From NCBI GenBank assembly GCA_036841525.1, contig DAITVZ010000010.1:1-64000 (forward strand): a DNA stretch of 64,000 nucleotides. Reading direction: 5' to 3'. This document shows, in pieces, positions 33,421 to 42,100 of the stretch. The notes beneath the pieces were generated by a model. That model was given only the letters and a program-made list of their open reading frames with translations, was not told the DNA's origin and did no database searches. This DNA is from JAAYEA01 sp012689325. GTDB lineage: Bacteria > Chloroflexota > Anaerolineae > JAAYEA01. Every line of letters starts with the position of its first letter. Positions within the stretch are counted from its first letter, which is position 1. The position numbers and the translations under genes were made by a program.

Positions 33421-33451
33421 ACTGGGCTCATCCTAGAACCCCTGGTAGGCC

Positions 33452-34357
33452 ATGAATATTATCAGCACCGTTCTCCTCATCCTGATCGGCATCGCCATCC
33501 TCGGCCCCGATAAGCTCCCCAGGGGGCTCGAGTTTCTGTGGCTGAACGTCACCAACTTTTTGCGCGCCAATGACGGCAAAGAGCCCTTGGAGCTGGAGGC
33601 AGCGCGGTTGCAGTGGCGCTCGCAGGACAGCCCGGTCTACACCGCCGTACTCCTGCTGCGCGCCGCCACCGAGCACCTCATGGAGCTGCGGCACCGCATC
33701 TTTAAGGTGCTCGCGGTGATGGTTGTCTTTGTCATCGCCGCGATCGTGGGCAGCAACTATTTGATGGAGGCCATCACCCGGCCCGTAGGCGGCGTGACGC
33801 TCATCGCGCTGCGCCCCAGCGAGATGTTCCTGCTCTACGTGAGGGTGATCCTGGCCGCCGCCCTGGCGTTCACCGTGCCCGCCATCGTCTATCACCTCTT
33901 GCGCTTCATCGAGCCCGCCCTGGAATCCGAGAGGGAACGCACTATCTACAACACCGTAACCCACTGGGCGATCCCCTTCTCTGGCCTCTTTTTCCTCGGC
34001 GGCGTGGCCTTCGCCTATTTTGTCATGCTGCCCTTCTCACTCAAGTACCTGGGCGAGTTTGGCAGCGAGTTCGCCGTGGCGCAGTGGAACATCAGCGAGT
34101 ACGTCAACTTTGTCATCACCCTGGTGCTCTGGATCGGCGGCGCCTTCGAGACGCCTCTGATCATGTTCATCCTGGCCAAGGCCAAGATCGTCGAGCCCAC
34201 GGCCTTTGCCAAAGCGCGCCGTTGGGCCTATGTCGGCATCGCCGTCATGGCCGCCATCATCACGCCGACCCCGGATGCCGTCAACATGATCATCGTGATG
34301 GCGCCGCTGGCGTTGCTGTACGAGATGGGCGTGTTCCTCGCCAAGCTCACCAAATAG
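33452..34357 (+). CDS. tatC: TatC with an N-terminal TatB-like segment
   Basis: A 301-residue protein, longer than usual TatC (about 240-260). Residues 1-40 hold a short hydrophobic helix and ILGPDKLPRGLEFLW, which resembles the membrane helix and LGP-x-x-LP hinge of TatB. After a linker (about 40-70), residues 73-301 are TatC: HLMELRHRIFK, six membrane helices, and ITPTPDAVNMIIVMAPL near the end. TatC binds the twin-arginine signal together with TatB. No separate tatB is visible in the window, so the fused segment may serve that role; this is inference. The ribosome binding site is weak (GGTAGG). A strong terminator follows. Confidence 0.87.
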   Translation: MNIISTVLLILIGIAILGPDKLPRGLEFLWLNVTNFLRANDGKEPLELEAARLQWRSQDSPVYTAVLLLRAATEHLMELRHRIFKVLAVMVVFVIAAIVGSNYLMEAITRPVGGVTLIALRPSEMFLLYVRVILAAALAFTVPAIVYHLLRFIEPALESERERTIYNTVTHWAIPFSGLFFLGGVAFAYFVMLPFSLKYLGEFGSEFAVAQWNISEYVNFVITLVLWIGGAFETPLIMFILAKAKIVEPTAFAKARRWAYVGIAVMAAIITPTPDAVNMIIVMAPLALLYEMGVFLAKLTK

Positions 34358-34381
34358 CGCAATAGCGCAGTCGCACACAAC

Positions 34382-34420
34382 GAACACCGCCAACCCTGGC
34401 CGAGTTGGCGGTGTTCTCTC
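34382..34420 (+). terminator. terminator after tatC
   Basis: Perfect 13-bp stem (34382-34394 with 34404-34416), 9-nt loop, followed by a T/C-rich tail. Confidence 0.8.
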
Positions 34421-34463
34421 TTCTGACGAGCGGCCGAACTAGGTTTTGGAGCGACGAGGTAGG

Positions 34464-35669
34464 CTAGAAGGCTTCCTGCAGCAGGGCCGCCAGTTGCGCC
34501 GCGGTGGCCGGGCGCGGATTGTTGCGCATCAGCCGCGCGTTGCCCACCACCTGTTGCGCCGCTTCCGAGATCTGCCCCTCGGTCATGCCTAGCTCGCGCA
34601 GGCGCATGGGGATGCCCACGTCCTCTTTGAGCTGTTGCACCGCGTCCACCGCCAGCTCGGCGGCCTCGCGCTCCACCAAGCCGTCGACGTCCTCGCCCAG
34701 CGCCGCGGCGACCTCGGCCAACTCGCGCATCCGCGTCGGTAGGTTGTAGCGCATGACGTAGGGCAGGAGCAAGGCATTGCCCGCGCCGTGGGTGCAGGAG
34801 GTCATCACGCCAATGGGATACTCGAGCGCGTGGACCAACGCCACCGCCGCGTTGGAAAAGGCCATCCCCGCCAGCAGGCTGGCCAAGTGCATCTTTTCCC
34901 GCGCCTCCAGGTTGCGGCCCTGATGCACCGCCAGCCGGATGTTCCCGCCGATCAGGCGGATCGCCTCCAGCGCCAGGCAATCGGTGAGAGGCGTCCTGCC
35001 ACTATAAAAGGTGAGTTGGTCAGCGGGCGCGTCCATATACCGGAAGTCGATGGCCAGATAGGCCTCGATGGCGTGGGTGAGCGCGTCCATGCCAGCGTCC
35101 GCCGTCACCTTGGGCGGGCAGGTGAGGGTCAAGAGCGGGTCCACCAGCGCCAGCAGCGGCCGCAAAAAGTTGCTGAGGATCGCGCCGCGGACGTTCTGCT
35201 CCTTATCGGCCAGCACCGACGCCCCCGAGACCTCCGAACCAGTTCCGGCCGTGGTTGGCACGGCCACCAGCGGCCAGATGGGGCCGGGGACCTTGTCCTC
35301 GCCGAGGTACTTGCGCGCCGAGCCGCCGTGCTTGAGCAGCACCGACGCCGCCTTGGCCAGGTCGATGTTGCTGCCGCCTCCCAAACCCACCAGGACCTGC
35401 GCGCCGGCCTCCTTGGCTTGCTTCACGCACAGGTTCACCGCCGAGAGCGACGGCTCGGGCTCGCCGCCATCAAAGACCTCCGCCGCCACGCCAGCATCCA
35501 CCAGCGAGCTGATGACCTGAGACAGCAGGCCCGCTTGGACGATGGCCTTGTCCGTCACCACCAACGCGCGCTCCAGGCCCATCTGCTGCACCAGCTTGCC
35601 CAGACGCGCCACCGCGCCGCGGCCAAAGACGATATTCCCGGCAGTGTGAAACGACCAAGCTCTCTCCAT
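34464..35669 (-). CDS. iron-containing alcohol dehydrogenase
   Basis: A 401-residue group III alcohol dehydrogenase, NAD(P)-dependent. The nucleotide domain shows GLGGGSNIDLAKA and the family signature PTTAGTGSEVSG. Iron ligands are expected from the Asp and His of DAGMDALTHAIEAY, the His of ALVHALEYPIG and the His of CTHGAGNALLLP. Members oxidise short alcohols, diols such as 1,2-propanediol, or lactaldehyde. Lactaldehyde/propanediol would fit fucose breakdown, but the locus gives no proof. AAGGAGGG lies before the ATG. It follows an orphan response regulator after 117 nt. Confidence 0.88.
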   Translation of the reverse strand: MERAWSFHTAGNIVFGRGAVARLGKLVQQMGLERALVVTDKAIVQAGLLSQVISSLVDAGVAAEVFDGGEPEPSLSAVNLCVKQAKEAGAQVLVGLGGGSNIDLAKAASVLLKHGGSARKYLGEDKVPGPIWPLVAVPTTAGTGSEVSGASVLADKEQNVRGAILSNFLRPLLALVDPLLTLTCPPKVTADAGMDALTHAIEAYLAIDFRYMDAPADQLTFYSGRTPLTDCLALEAIRLIGGNIRLAVHQGRNLEAREKMHLASLLAGMAFSNAAVALVHALEYPIGVMTSCTHGAGNALLLPYVMRYNLPTRMRELAEVAAALGEDVDGLVEREAAELAVDAVQQLKEDVGIPMRLRELGMTEGQISEAAQQVVGNARLMRNNPRPATAAQLAALLQEAF

Positions 35670-35786
35670 GGGTTCACGCCCTCCTTGGCGAATGGTCCGG
35701 CCACGGCGCTGCCATGGCCGCTCGGCTTGTTCGACGCGGGCGCTCCGATAGCTTGGAGCGTCAAGCCCTCTGGGCTCCGTCCGGGC

Positions 35787-36179
35787 TCAGTTGCCCTCCG
35801 AGGGTAGGTGCAACACCTGTCGCGCCCGGGCCAGCAGATACGTGGGATCGAATGGCTTGGTGAGGTATTCGTTCGCGCCAACCTGGAGGCCGCGCAACTT
35901 GTCCGCATTGCGCCCCCGCGCCGTAAGCATGATCACATAGGTCTCGGTGAGGCCTAGGTCCGCACGCAACCGCTGGCATACCTCGTACCCATCGAGGCGT
36001 GGCATCATCACGTCCAGAATGACCAAGTCCGGCCTCTCCGTCCGCGCGATCTCGAGCGCCTCCGGGCCATCCTTGGCCACCACCAGGCGCACGTCGGCCT
36101 CACCCAGCCGGCTAAGGGTGTCCTCCAGCAAGATTCTGATGAATCGTTCATCGTCGGCAAGCAGGATTGTCTTTCCCAT
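35787..36179 (-). CDS. single-domain response regulator (CheY-like)
   Basis: A 130-residue receiver domain without an output domain. It carries the acidic pair in LLADDERF (D9, D10), the phosphoacceptor D56 in VILDVMMPRLDG, the conserved Thr in MLTARG and the lysine in YLTKPFD. It probably acts by protein contact or passes phosphate on. No histidine kinase lies nearby. ATG 36179 was chosen with AGAGAGG upstream; the GTG directly before it is an alternative. The divergent neighbour is the recombinase-like gene. Confidence 0.87.
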   Translation of the reverse strand: MGKTILLADDERFIRILLEDTLSRLGEADVRLVVAKDGPEALEIARTERPDLVILDVMMPRLDGYEVCQRLRADLGLTETYVIMLTARGRNADKLRGLQVGANEYLTKPFDPTYLLARARQVLHLPSEGN

Positions 36180-36232
36180 CACCCCTCATCCTCTCTGCGG
36201 CTGCACGCGTCAAGCCGGAGTTGACTCGCCCT

Positions 36233-36261
36233 ATTATATGATGGGGAAGGGCTGGGGTCAA
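36233..36261 (-). promoter_or_regulatory. promoter of the response regulator
   Basis: On the minus strand, TTGACC (36261-36256) and TATAAT (36238-36233), 17-bp spacer. Confidence 0.75.
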
Positions 36262-36287
36262 GTCGCAATCTCGCGCCGTCGCGGCAT

Positions 36288-36315
36288 TTGACAGAGGCTC
36301 CCGTTCGACTATAAT
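36288..36315 (+). promoter_or_regulatory. promoter of the recombinase-like gene
   Basis: TTGACA (36288-36293) and TATAAT (36310-36315), 16-bp spacer, divergent from the response regulator promoter. Confidence 0.78.
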
Positions 36316-36350
36316 TATGTGAAATCGCACTATACGAAAGAGACTGCCAC

Positions 36351-37307
36351 ATGGCTTACGAGCAGCCTGCCCTGTTCGATCCCGACGCCATCGCCGCCCA
36401 GCCCAAGGCCCCCCTCACCACGGAATCCGCGCCACTGACGGCCAGCAGTTCGGTCACCGCCGCCCTGGCGCCTTTCGAGCAGCACATGATCCAGCGGGGC
36501 TTTACCCAACACACCATCAACGCCTTCCTGGGCGACCTGAAGCTCTTTGTGCGGCGCTGGGGCAAGCGCACCTCTCTTGGCGCGCTGACCACCCACGACC
36601 TGAACGATCTCTTGCGCTGGCTGGACCAGGAGCGCGGGGTGCCATGCAGCCCCAAGTCCTACGCCCGCCGCGTGACCACCCTCAAGGTCTTTTTCGCCTG
36701 GCTCAAGGAAGCGCAGGTGTTGCCCGCCGATCTCTCCGAGACGGTGGTGCAGGTCCCCGCTGCCTCGCCTTTGCCGCTCATCCTCTACGAGAGCCAGATC
36801 GAGGACGTGCTGGCCATCACCCGCGGCCTGATGAGCGCGGAGAAACCCGACGCGCGCCCGCATCTGTTGGTCACGCTGGTGCTCCATACCGGCATCAAAA
36901 AGGGCGAGTGCATGGCCATCGAGTTCAGCCACCTCGACTTGTCCGATCCCAAGGCGCCGGTCCTGTTCGTCCGCTACGAGGATCCGCGCAATCGGCTCAA
37001 GGAGCGGCGCCTGCGGCTGCCCGAGGAGTGGCCGGCCGCGCTGGCCGCCTACCGTGCCCAATACACCCTCAAGGAGCGCCTCTTCCCCTGCACGCCGCGC
37101 AACTTGGAGTACGTGCTGCGGGATGTGGCGCAACTGGCCAACCTGCCCAACGGCCTCTCCTTCGAGATGCTGCGCTGGACCTGCGCTGTTCGCGATTTCG
37201 CCGCCGGCATGGATGAAGACCATTTGCGCCGCAAACTGGGCCTGTCGCCCATCAGTTGGCGCGATACCCTGGAAAAGGTGCGCAAGCTGGCCGAGCCGCC
37301 CCTCTAG
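36351..37307 (+). CDS. degenerate tyrosine recombinase-like protein
   Basis: A 318-residue protein with the two-domain layout of XerC/D integrases: a SAM-like core-binding domain (about 40-135, FEQHMIQRGFTQHTINAFL) and a catalytic-type domain (about 150-310). Catalytic residues are changed. The first arginine motif T-G-L-R-x-x-E reads T180-G-I-K-K-G-E186. The H-x-L-R-H/W box reads E272-M-L-R275-W276, with the histidine lost. The nucleophilic tyrosine position near the C-terminus is L307 in RDTLEKV. The hairpin lysine (NRLKERR) remains. It may bind DNA without cutting it. It is intact, has a strong promoter and shows no flanking att-like repeats. Confidence 0.72.
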   Translation: MAYEQPALFDPDAIAAQPKAPLTTESAPLTASSSVTAALAPFEQHMIQRGFTQHTINAFLGDLKLFVRRWGKRTSLGALTTHDLNDLLRWLDQERGVPCSPKSYARRVTTLKVFFAWLKEAQVLPADLSETVVQVPAASPLPLILYESQIEDVLAITRGLMSAEKPDARPHLLVTLVLHTGIKKGECMAIEFSHLDLSDPKAPVLFVRYEDPRNRLKERRLRLPEEWPAALAAYRAQYTLKERLFPCTPRNLEYVLRDVAQLANLPNGLSFEMLRWTCAVRDFAAGMDEDHLRRKLGLSPISWRDTLEKVRKLAEPPL

Positions 37308-37374
37308 CTCGGGTGACGATCCTTCTATCGCCATCGGACCGATCCAACGCCGACCCTGGCTCTCTGGAGGTATT

Positions 37375-38937
37375 ATGGCCCGCCCATCCCGTCCCGCCCT
37401 GAGAACGACCCGCCCTGCGAGCAGGCCGCAGGCGCGCCGGGCTGCCGCGCCCGCCCAGCGCGACCCGGCCGCCCGGTCACGCTGGCTCGAGCGTCTGGCC
37501 GCCCTGGCCCTCTGCCTGCTGGCCGCCGCCATGACGCTGCGCGGCCTCGGCGAAAAGAGTCTCTGGATCGATGAGGTGTTCAGCGTGCTCGCCTCCCGGA
37601 ACTGGGGTGAGCTCTGGAGCACCTACGCCAAGAGCGAGTCCAACATGCTCCTCTACTTCGGGCTGCTCCACCTCTGGCTCAAGCTCGGACAGGCCGAGTT
37701 CCTGGTCCGCGCCCTCTCCGCCGTCTCGGCCATCCTCACCGTCCCCGCCATCTATGTGACGGGCAAGCGCCTCTTCGGGCCGTGGGCCGGGCTGCTGGCA
37801 GCGTTGCTCTTGAGCGTCAACCTCTTTTTCGTCCGTTACGCCCAAGAGGCGCGCTCCTATGCGCTCCTGCTGCTGCTGACCACCCTCTCCACCTACTGGT
37901 TCCTGCGCGCCCTGCAGAACCGCGCCCGGCGGGATTGGATCGCCTGGGTCCTGGTAAGCACCCTGAGCGTCTATGCGCATCTTTTCGCCTTGCTGGTGCT
38001 CGCCGCCCAGGCACTCTCGCTGCTGGCTCGGAATCTCCGTGACCTGCCCTGGCGGCCGCTGATCATCTCGGCCTTGGCCATGGGAGCGCTGGCCTTGCCC
38101 ACCCTGGTGCTGCAGCCCCTGGACGCCCACCAGCTCGACTGGGTGCAAGCGCCCACCGGCGAGAGCGTCCGGGCCCTGATCCGAGACCTTGCCGGCGGGC
38201 AGAAGGGGCTCTTGTGGGGCTATCTGCTATTGTGGATGGCGGGGCTCTCTGTGGGCGCCACCAAGGCGGCAGTCTTGCGCCAGCGCTTGGGCCTCTGGCC
38301 GTACGTGCTGGCCGTGATCTGGCTGTTCGCGCCGATCGCGCTGGCTTACGTCTACTCTTTGACCGTCCACCCCGTGTTCGTCGATCGCTATTTCATCGTC
38401 TGCCTTTCGCCGCTGATCTTGCTCGCCGCCGAGGGCTTGGCGGGGGTCGCCCGCTGGCGCGGCCCCACGCGCTGGCTGGCGGTGGCGGCCCTGGTTCTCG
38501 TGATGGTCGGCTCCTGGCGTTCCATCTCCACCTGGTATGACACGCGCAGCGGCGAGGCCTGGCGGGAGGTCACGGCCTACGTGGTGGGCGAGGCCAAGCC
38601 TGGCGACGCGGCCGTCTTTTACGCCTGGTTCGTGGACCAGCCCTTCCTCTACTATCGGGACAAGCTGGGCTCTCCGGCTTACCCCGAGCTGCCCAAGCTG
38701 GCCACGGGCAGCTACCCCGCCGGCGGCGGATCCCGCCTGCCCGATCCTGATCCGGCGCAGTTGGCCAGCTTGCGCGACCGCTACCGGCGCGTCTGGCTGG
38801 TGCTGAGCCACGATAGCCTCCGCCACCTGGGCCGAGATGTGCAGAGCCGCAACCTGCGCGAGGCGCTGCAGCGGCAGTATGGCGCGCCCAAGGAGGTGGC
38901 CTTCCCCGGCGTGCGCGTCCTCCTCTACGGCAACTGA
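37375..38937 (+). CDS. membrane glycosyltransferase, GT39/ArnT-like (PMT_2)
   Basis: A 520-residue integral membrane glycosyltransferase of the GT-C fold that uses polyprenyl-linked sugars. An arginine-rich cytosolic N-terminus (about 40 residues) precedes the first helix. The first outer loop carries the catalytic Asp-Glu pair in SLWIDEVFSV (D66, E67). About ten further helices follow, then a soluble C-terminal domain. The GRE-like LRALSAVSAILTVPAIYVTGKRLFG segment is typical of the PMT_2 group. TGGAGG stands before the ATG. The acceptor (protein, lipid or cell-wall glycan) is unknown. A strong terminator follows. Confidence 0.83.
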   Translation: MARPSRPALRTTRPASRPQARRAAAPAQRDPAARSRWLERLAALALCLLAAAMTLRGLGEKSLWIDEVFSVLASRNWGELWSTYAKSESNMLLYFGLLHLWLKLGQAEFLVRALSAVSAILTVPAIYVTGKRLFGPWAGLLAALLLSVNLFFVRYAQEARSYALLLLLTTLSTYWFLRALQNRARRDWIAWVLVSTLSVYAHLFALLVLAAQALSLLARNLRDLPWRPLIISALAMGALALPTLVLQPLDAHQLDWVQAPTGESVRALIRDLAGGQKGLLWGYLLLWMAGLSVGATKAAVLRQRLGLWPYVLAVIWLFAPIALAYVYSLTVHPVFVDRYFIVCLSPLILLAAEGLAGVARWRGPTRWLAVAALVLVMVGSWRSISTWYDTRSGEAWREVTAYVVGEAKPGDAAVFYAWFVDQPFLYYRDKLGSPAYPELPKLATGSYPAGGGSRLPDPDPAQLASLRDRYRRVWLVLSHDSLRHLGRDVQSRNLREALQRQYGAPKEVAFPGVRVLLYGN

Positions 38938-38960
38938 CCCGCCCTCCGACACGCCCGGCG

Positions 38961-38996
38961 CAAAACGGGGCGGCTGGCGCCGGCCGCCCCGTTTTG
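38961..38996 (+). terminator. terminator after the glycosyltransferase
   Basis: Perfect 14-bp stem (38961-38974 with 38983-38996), with an A tract on the 5' side and TTTT within the 3' arm. Confidence 0.8.
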
Positions 38997-39040
38997 TGCT
39001 ATATGGCGGCCACTGGGGTCTCGGAATTCGTCCCAAAGCG

Positions 39041-39069
39041 TTGACTTTTCGCCCGAGATGTAGTAAAAT
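39041..39069 (+). promoter_or_regulatory. promoter of the metzincin-like protease gene
   Basis: TTGACT (39041-39046) and TAAAAT (39064-39069), 17-bp spacer. Confidence 0.7.
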
Positions 39070-39160
39070 AGCTACGTGAGTTGCCCCCGATTACGACCTC
39101 CTTCGTCACAAGTTGGCCATGTTCTCTCTAGTGTCCCTCCTGAGGGAAAGGAGCCACAAG

Positions 39161-42100
39161 ATGAAACCGAGATTCCTCATCGCCGCCCTCGCCCTTGCCC
39201 TAACCCTGACTCTGTCGCTGAGCGGGAGCGCCATCCTCGCGCAAGGGGCCGACCCACCCCAACTCGCCGCTCCCCTGACCCCGATCATTGGCTTCACCCG
39301 CATCCTCTATGCCGACCGCGACACCTTTGTCGGCAACCTGGTCCCCACCAATAACTATGGCACGCAGACCCTGCTCACCGTGGGCCGCGACGCCTGCATC
39401 GGGGCCGAGTTCCCCGAATGGGGCCGCGCCCTGATCCATTTCGACCTTTCACCCATCCCCGCCGGACAGGTGATCATCAGCGCCAAGCTCAAGCTCTACC
39501 TGCGCTACTATCGCACCTCCACCGCCAACGTCATCGGCGCGCACCGCGTCACCGCGAGCTGGACCGAGACGGGCGCCACCTGGAACAACCAGCCCTCTAA
39601 CAGTGCCACCGCCGCAGCCACCACCAGCGTCGGCTCTGCCACCGGCTCCTGGTACGAGTGGACCGTCACCGACCTGGTCAAGTCGTGGTACGCGGGCACG
39701 TATACCAACCACGGCTTCAAGATGATCGTCTCCGGCGAGCCCACCTGCTTCCAGCGAACCTTTGACAGCCGCGAGAACCTCTCCGGCAACGACCCGCAAC
39801 TGGTGATCGTCTACAGCGCGCCGACGCCCACGCGCACCGCGACTCGCACGGCCACGCGGACGGCCACGGTGACCCGGACCCCCACGCTGACCTACACCCC
39901 CACCGTCACGCCGCGTCCGGGCGGCTTCCTCTACATCTATCGGGAGGACCGGGCCACGGGCGAAGCTTTCCAAAAGTTCTTTGGCGACCGCGGCTACCGG
40001 CTGGACCTGGTGGCCATGGCGGAACTGCTCAAGGTGGACCTGCGGCCCTACCGGACCATCATCGTCGGCTACGACACCGGTGACACGACCACCTGGGGCG
40101 ACACGCGGTTGGTCAATTTCCTGATCGAGTCGCAAAAGCCCATCGTCGGCGTCGGCGAGGGCGGCTATGCCTTCTTTGGCAAGCTCGCCCTGGACATCGG
40201 CTACCCCAATGGCGGGCACGGCTCGGAAACGCGCAGCCTGGTGCTGGACCGTAACCAGTCCATCTACAAGACGCCCTTCCCGATCTCGGTCCCGCGCGAC
40301 AGCATTCTGGTGCTCTACAAAGAGAGCCCCTGCGTGCTGCTGAACTGGGCGCGCCGCCCTGCCGACGTGCTGCTGATCGGCCAGGATCCCGATAATCAGA
40401 TCTACTACACGATCGCGCAGGAGCAGGAGCGCTTCCTCCTGTGGGGCTATGGCGCGCACCCGGCGGCGATGATCGCGCCCTGCCAGGAGCTCTTTATCAA
40501 CGCCTGCCACTTGCCCATCACCTTCCCGATGACCCCGACGGCCACGCGCACACCCACATCCACCGTCACCTCCACCCGCACGCCCACGCGCACGCCCACG
40601 CGGACCCCCCCGCCTGGCCCGGACCTGACCATCTCCAACTCCGACCTGGAAGTGACCCAGGCGATCCAGGACCTGAGCAACAGCGTGGTGCTGATCGCCA
40701 ACAAGCGGGCCTACGTCCGCGCCCACGTCCGCGCCAGCAGCGGCTCCCACGCCAACGTGCTGGGCTGGTTCTACGTCTATCGGGGCGGCGCGCTGGTGGC
40801 CGGCCCCTTGCCCGCGGATAACCCCGGGTCGCGCATCACCGTCAAGGCCTCGCCAAGTCGCGGCCAGGTCAACGACAGCTTTTTCGTCGAGCTGCCGCCC
40901 GCGGCGCTCGGCGCCGGATCGTGTCAGGTCTGCCTGAGCCTGAACCCCGACCGCCTGGTGCCCGAGCCCAACTATACCAACAACTGGGGCTGCACGACGG
41001 TCACCTTTACCAGCTCGCCCCAGATGAAGGTGCGCATCTATAACGTCCGCTACAACCAGGGCGGCACCACCCGGCAGGCCACCGCTACCGACATCTTTAA
41101 CCTGGTCTCCTGGCTGCGGCGCGTCTACCCCGTGCCCAGCGTGCAATGGCAGTGGCGGACGCTGGACTGGACGCGAAGCGATCTGCCCTCCACCGCCGGA
41201 TGCGGCGTGGTGAACAACCTGCTGGCCGCGGCTCGCTTGCTGGACGGGAACCCCAGCGGTTGGCGCTATTACGGCATGGTCAGCGACGCCGGTGGCTTTA
41301 TGCGCGGCTGCGCCGCGGGCATCCCCGCCTATATCGCCTCCGGCCCCACCGGCACAGGCACCTGGGGCTGGGACTTTGATGGCTCGTACGGCGACTGGTA
41401 CGGCGCGCACGAGCTGGGCCACACCTACGGCCGGCCCCACGTCGAGTTCTGCGGCGCGGGCGGCGGCGCGGCCTATCCCTACCCCAACGGGTACATCGGC
41501 GGGCCCGCCGGCGACACCAGCCGCTACTATGGCTGGGACGTGGAGCTGCGCGTGGTGCGCCCGCCCACCTGGACTGACCTGATGACCTACTGCGATAACG
41601 AGTGGATCTCGGACTGGAACTATGCCAACATCCGCAACCGCCTGATCACCGAGGGCGTGTGGAGCACGCGCAAGGAGGCACAAGTGAGCCTGTCCACCGA
41701 ATACCTGGCCCTCTTTGGCTCCGCCCACCTGCGCGAGGGCACGGCCCAACTGGATGTCCTCTACCGGCTGAGGGACATCGCCGCGCCGGAGCCGCCCACG
41801 CCCAGCGAGGATTGGGCCATCCAGCTCCTGGGCGGATCAGGCGAAGCGCTGGCCAGCCACCCCTTCACGCCCAAGGAGGCCGACCCCGACGAGTACGAGG
41901 CCGGCACCGAGGGCACCGGCCAGGCCCTGATCCAGGAGGTCATCCCCTGGGTCGCCGGGACCAGCCGCGTGGCGATCACTTACCGGGGCCAGGTCGTGGC
42001 CGAGAAGGCGGTGAGCCAGTACGTGCCCGACGTGCACCTCATCTATCCCAACGGCGGCGAGGTCCTTTCGCAAGCCAAGGTCACGGTGCGTTGGGAGGGG

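Noticed and set aside
36180..37374. Integrated element around the recombinase-like gene
   Set aside because: There are no flanking direct repeats, tRNA gene, or phage or transfer genes, and the recombinase lacks its catalytic residues.
39830..39910. Repetitive Thr-Arg-Pro coding tract as a CRISPR or tandem-repeat array
   Set aside because: The repeats are in frame within a secreted protein and encode an interdomain linker; no spacer structure exists.
39449..41749. 766-codon minus-strand frame opposite the protease gene
   Set aside because: Low-complexity Gly/Ala/Val/Arg/His composition and position opposite a well-supported multidomain gene mark it as a shadow.
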